In this document: piece after piece, positions 4,832 through 5,593 of the stretch
Layout of the letters: each line of letters opens with the position of its first letter
Numbering within the stretch: position 1 is the first letter of the stretch
From: Terriglobales bacterium
GTDB taxonomy: Bacteria > Acidobacteriota > Terriglobia > Terriglobales > Gp1-AA117
Direction of reading: 5' to 3'
Length of the DNA: 5,593 nucleotides
Assembly (NCBI GenBank): GCA_030150795.1
Contig: JASLFF010000212.1
Coordinates: forward strand, 1-5,593
The notes under the pieces: model-generated
What the model was told of the DNA's origin: nothing
Database searches by the model: none
The model's input: only the letters and a program-made list of their open reading frames with translations
Translations under genes and position numbers: made by a program

Positions 4832-5593
4832 GTGAAAAGCTTATTGAAAGCAACGTTTGTTTGCATTTTCGTTTTAGCGGTGGCCGGGCTCGTGACCGCG
4901 CAAACTAATGCGCCGAATACCCCGCCTTTCTCCCACTTTAACCCTGGGCCGTGCGATTTCAGCAACCAGTTCTACAACGACACTGGCCTTGACTCAAGCA
5001 GCGCCGCCGAACTGAATTCTGAACCCGACGGACGCTTTGGGACCTTCCGGCAAACTGGGCCACCGGCCACCGGCAGCCAAGTCAATTGGGTGGCTGACAG
5101 CACGGATTGTGCCGCAAAGGATCCTACGCGGAGGAATTTCCGCATCCTGGCCACCACCGGAGGCAACTCTGACGATGGCAACAGTCCTTTTAGCTGTGCT
5201 GATCAAGGTGGCGCTTTTGCCACTCCCCCGTGCGCTGGGCAGCCCGGCATACCGGAAACCGTTGAGTTCATCTCCATTCTCGCGTTTATACACAACCAGA
5301 ATGCTTTTATTGGATCACCGGGCGCTGTCCAACAGAACTACTCGCGCACAGTTGGCTTCATCAACGGCGGTCTTGAGGGGGTTCAGACGAACCCCGGCGA
5401 GACCATCTCGCTAACCCCGGGTACCGACGCGGGTGGGAACACCACAGGTCTTAACCCGCGCGGGATCAGCATGCAGTACATCGTAAGCAATTTTGAGGCA
5501 TACGCCGCGCTGAACCAGTTTCTGCCTAACGGTCAATTCGCCGCCGGTCCCTGCTCCGTCGGTATGAACGCCAACCAGGGACACCCAGTTCCA
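4832..5593 (+). CDS. Unrecognised Sec-exported protein, 3' end cut by the window
   Basis: A GTG start with GGGAGGA 7 nt upstream opens a frame of 254 codons that runs without a stop to the last base of the window, so the C-terminus is missing. Residues 1-23 form a Sec signal peptide: lysines at 2 and 6, a hydrophobic core (FVCIFVLAVAGLV), and likely cleavage after TA at 22-23. The mature part begins with a P/N-rich stretch, then PCDFSNQFYNDTG (from C41's region). It has five cysteines outside the signal, which could form disulfides, and is rich in G, N, T and P. One segment reads FISILAFIHNQNAFIG, another MQYIVSNFEAY. I recognise no domain, copper motif or catalytic signature, and there is no lipobox. 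It starts 92 nt after the SCO gene, so it is probably the third member of the oxidase operon. It might be a structural partner, a substrate-presenting protein or an unrelated surface protein; none of these is shown. Confidence 0.85.
   Translation, partial: MKSLLKATFVCIFVLAVAGLVTAQTNAPNTPPFSHFNPGPCDFSNQFYNDTGLDSSSAAELNSEPDGRFGTFRQTGPPATGSQVNWVADSTDCAAKDPTRRNFRILATTGGNSDDGNSPFSCADQGGAFATPPCAGQPGIPETVEFISILAFIHNQNAFIGSPGAVQQNYSRTVGFINGGLEGVQTNPGETISLTPGTDAGGNTTGLNPRGISMQYIVSNFEAYAALNQFLPNGQFAAGPCSVGMNANQGHPVP

Noticed and set aside
5037..5414. Plus-strand open frame of 125 codons
   Set aside because: It is in a different frame from the signal-peptide-bearing gene starting at GTG 4832, which spans it and has a good ribosome binding site.
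1..5593. CRISPR array, insertion sequence or prophage
   Set aside because: I saw no regularly spaced repeats, no transposase or integrase gene and no terminal inverted repeats with target duplications.

Overview
The window reads as chromosomal DNA from a soil-type Gram-negative bacterium. Moderately high GC, strong AGGAGG-like ribosome binding sites, a CotA-like multicopper oxidase with a long Tat leader and tandem AraC-type DNA-binding proteins would fit Acidobacteriota, with Verrucomicrobiota as a second option. This assignment is inference; the window contains no taxonomic marker.

Layout, all real genes on the + strand. (1) Positions 1-386 are non-coding or nearly so, with a candidate sigma70-like promoter and a 27-codon signal-peptide-like reading frame. 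(2) 387-710 encodes a 107-residue stand-alone AraC-type DNA-binding domain. (3) 711-1094 is intergenic, with a GCTAAG direct repeat just upstream of a candidate promoter. (4) 1095-1580 encodes a second, paralogous AraC-type regulator. (5) Directly after its stop codon, in the same frame, lies what looks like the decayed first helix-turn-helix of a third copy (about 1581-1670). (6) The leader of the oxidase gene (to 1987) carries another direct repeat (GCTAAC twice, 20 bp apart), a 10-bp palindrome and a 22-codon reading frame. (7) 1988-4018 encodes a 676-residue Tat-exported multicopper oxidase with all copper ligands. (8) 4080-4739 encodes a Tat-exported SCO-family copper chaperone/thioredoxin-fold protein. 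(9) 4832 to the window end encodes an unrecognised Sec-exported protein, cut by the edge.

Working model: 1988-5593 is an operon for an extracytoplasmic copper oxidase, its likely copper-delivery or redox partner (SCO) and a secreted protein of unknown function. The two small AraC proteins, which lack any effector-binding domain, may regulate themselves and the operon through the recurring GCTAA(G/C) motif. The control part of this model is inference from motif spacing. The inter-gene hairpins in the operon each end exactly where the next Shine-Dalgarno begins, which suggests post-transcriptional tuning. The most interesting items are the repeated motif, the third regulator remnant, the Tat-type SCO and the unknown third protein.
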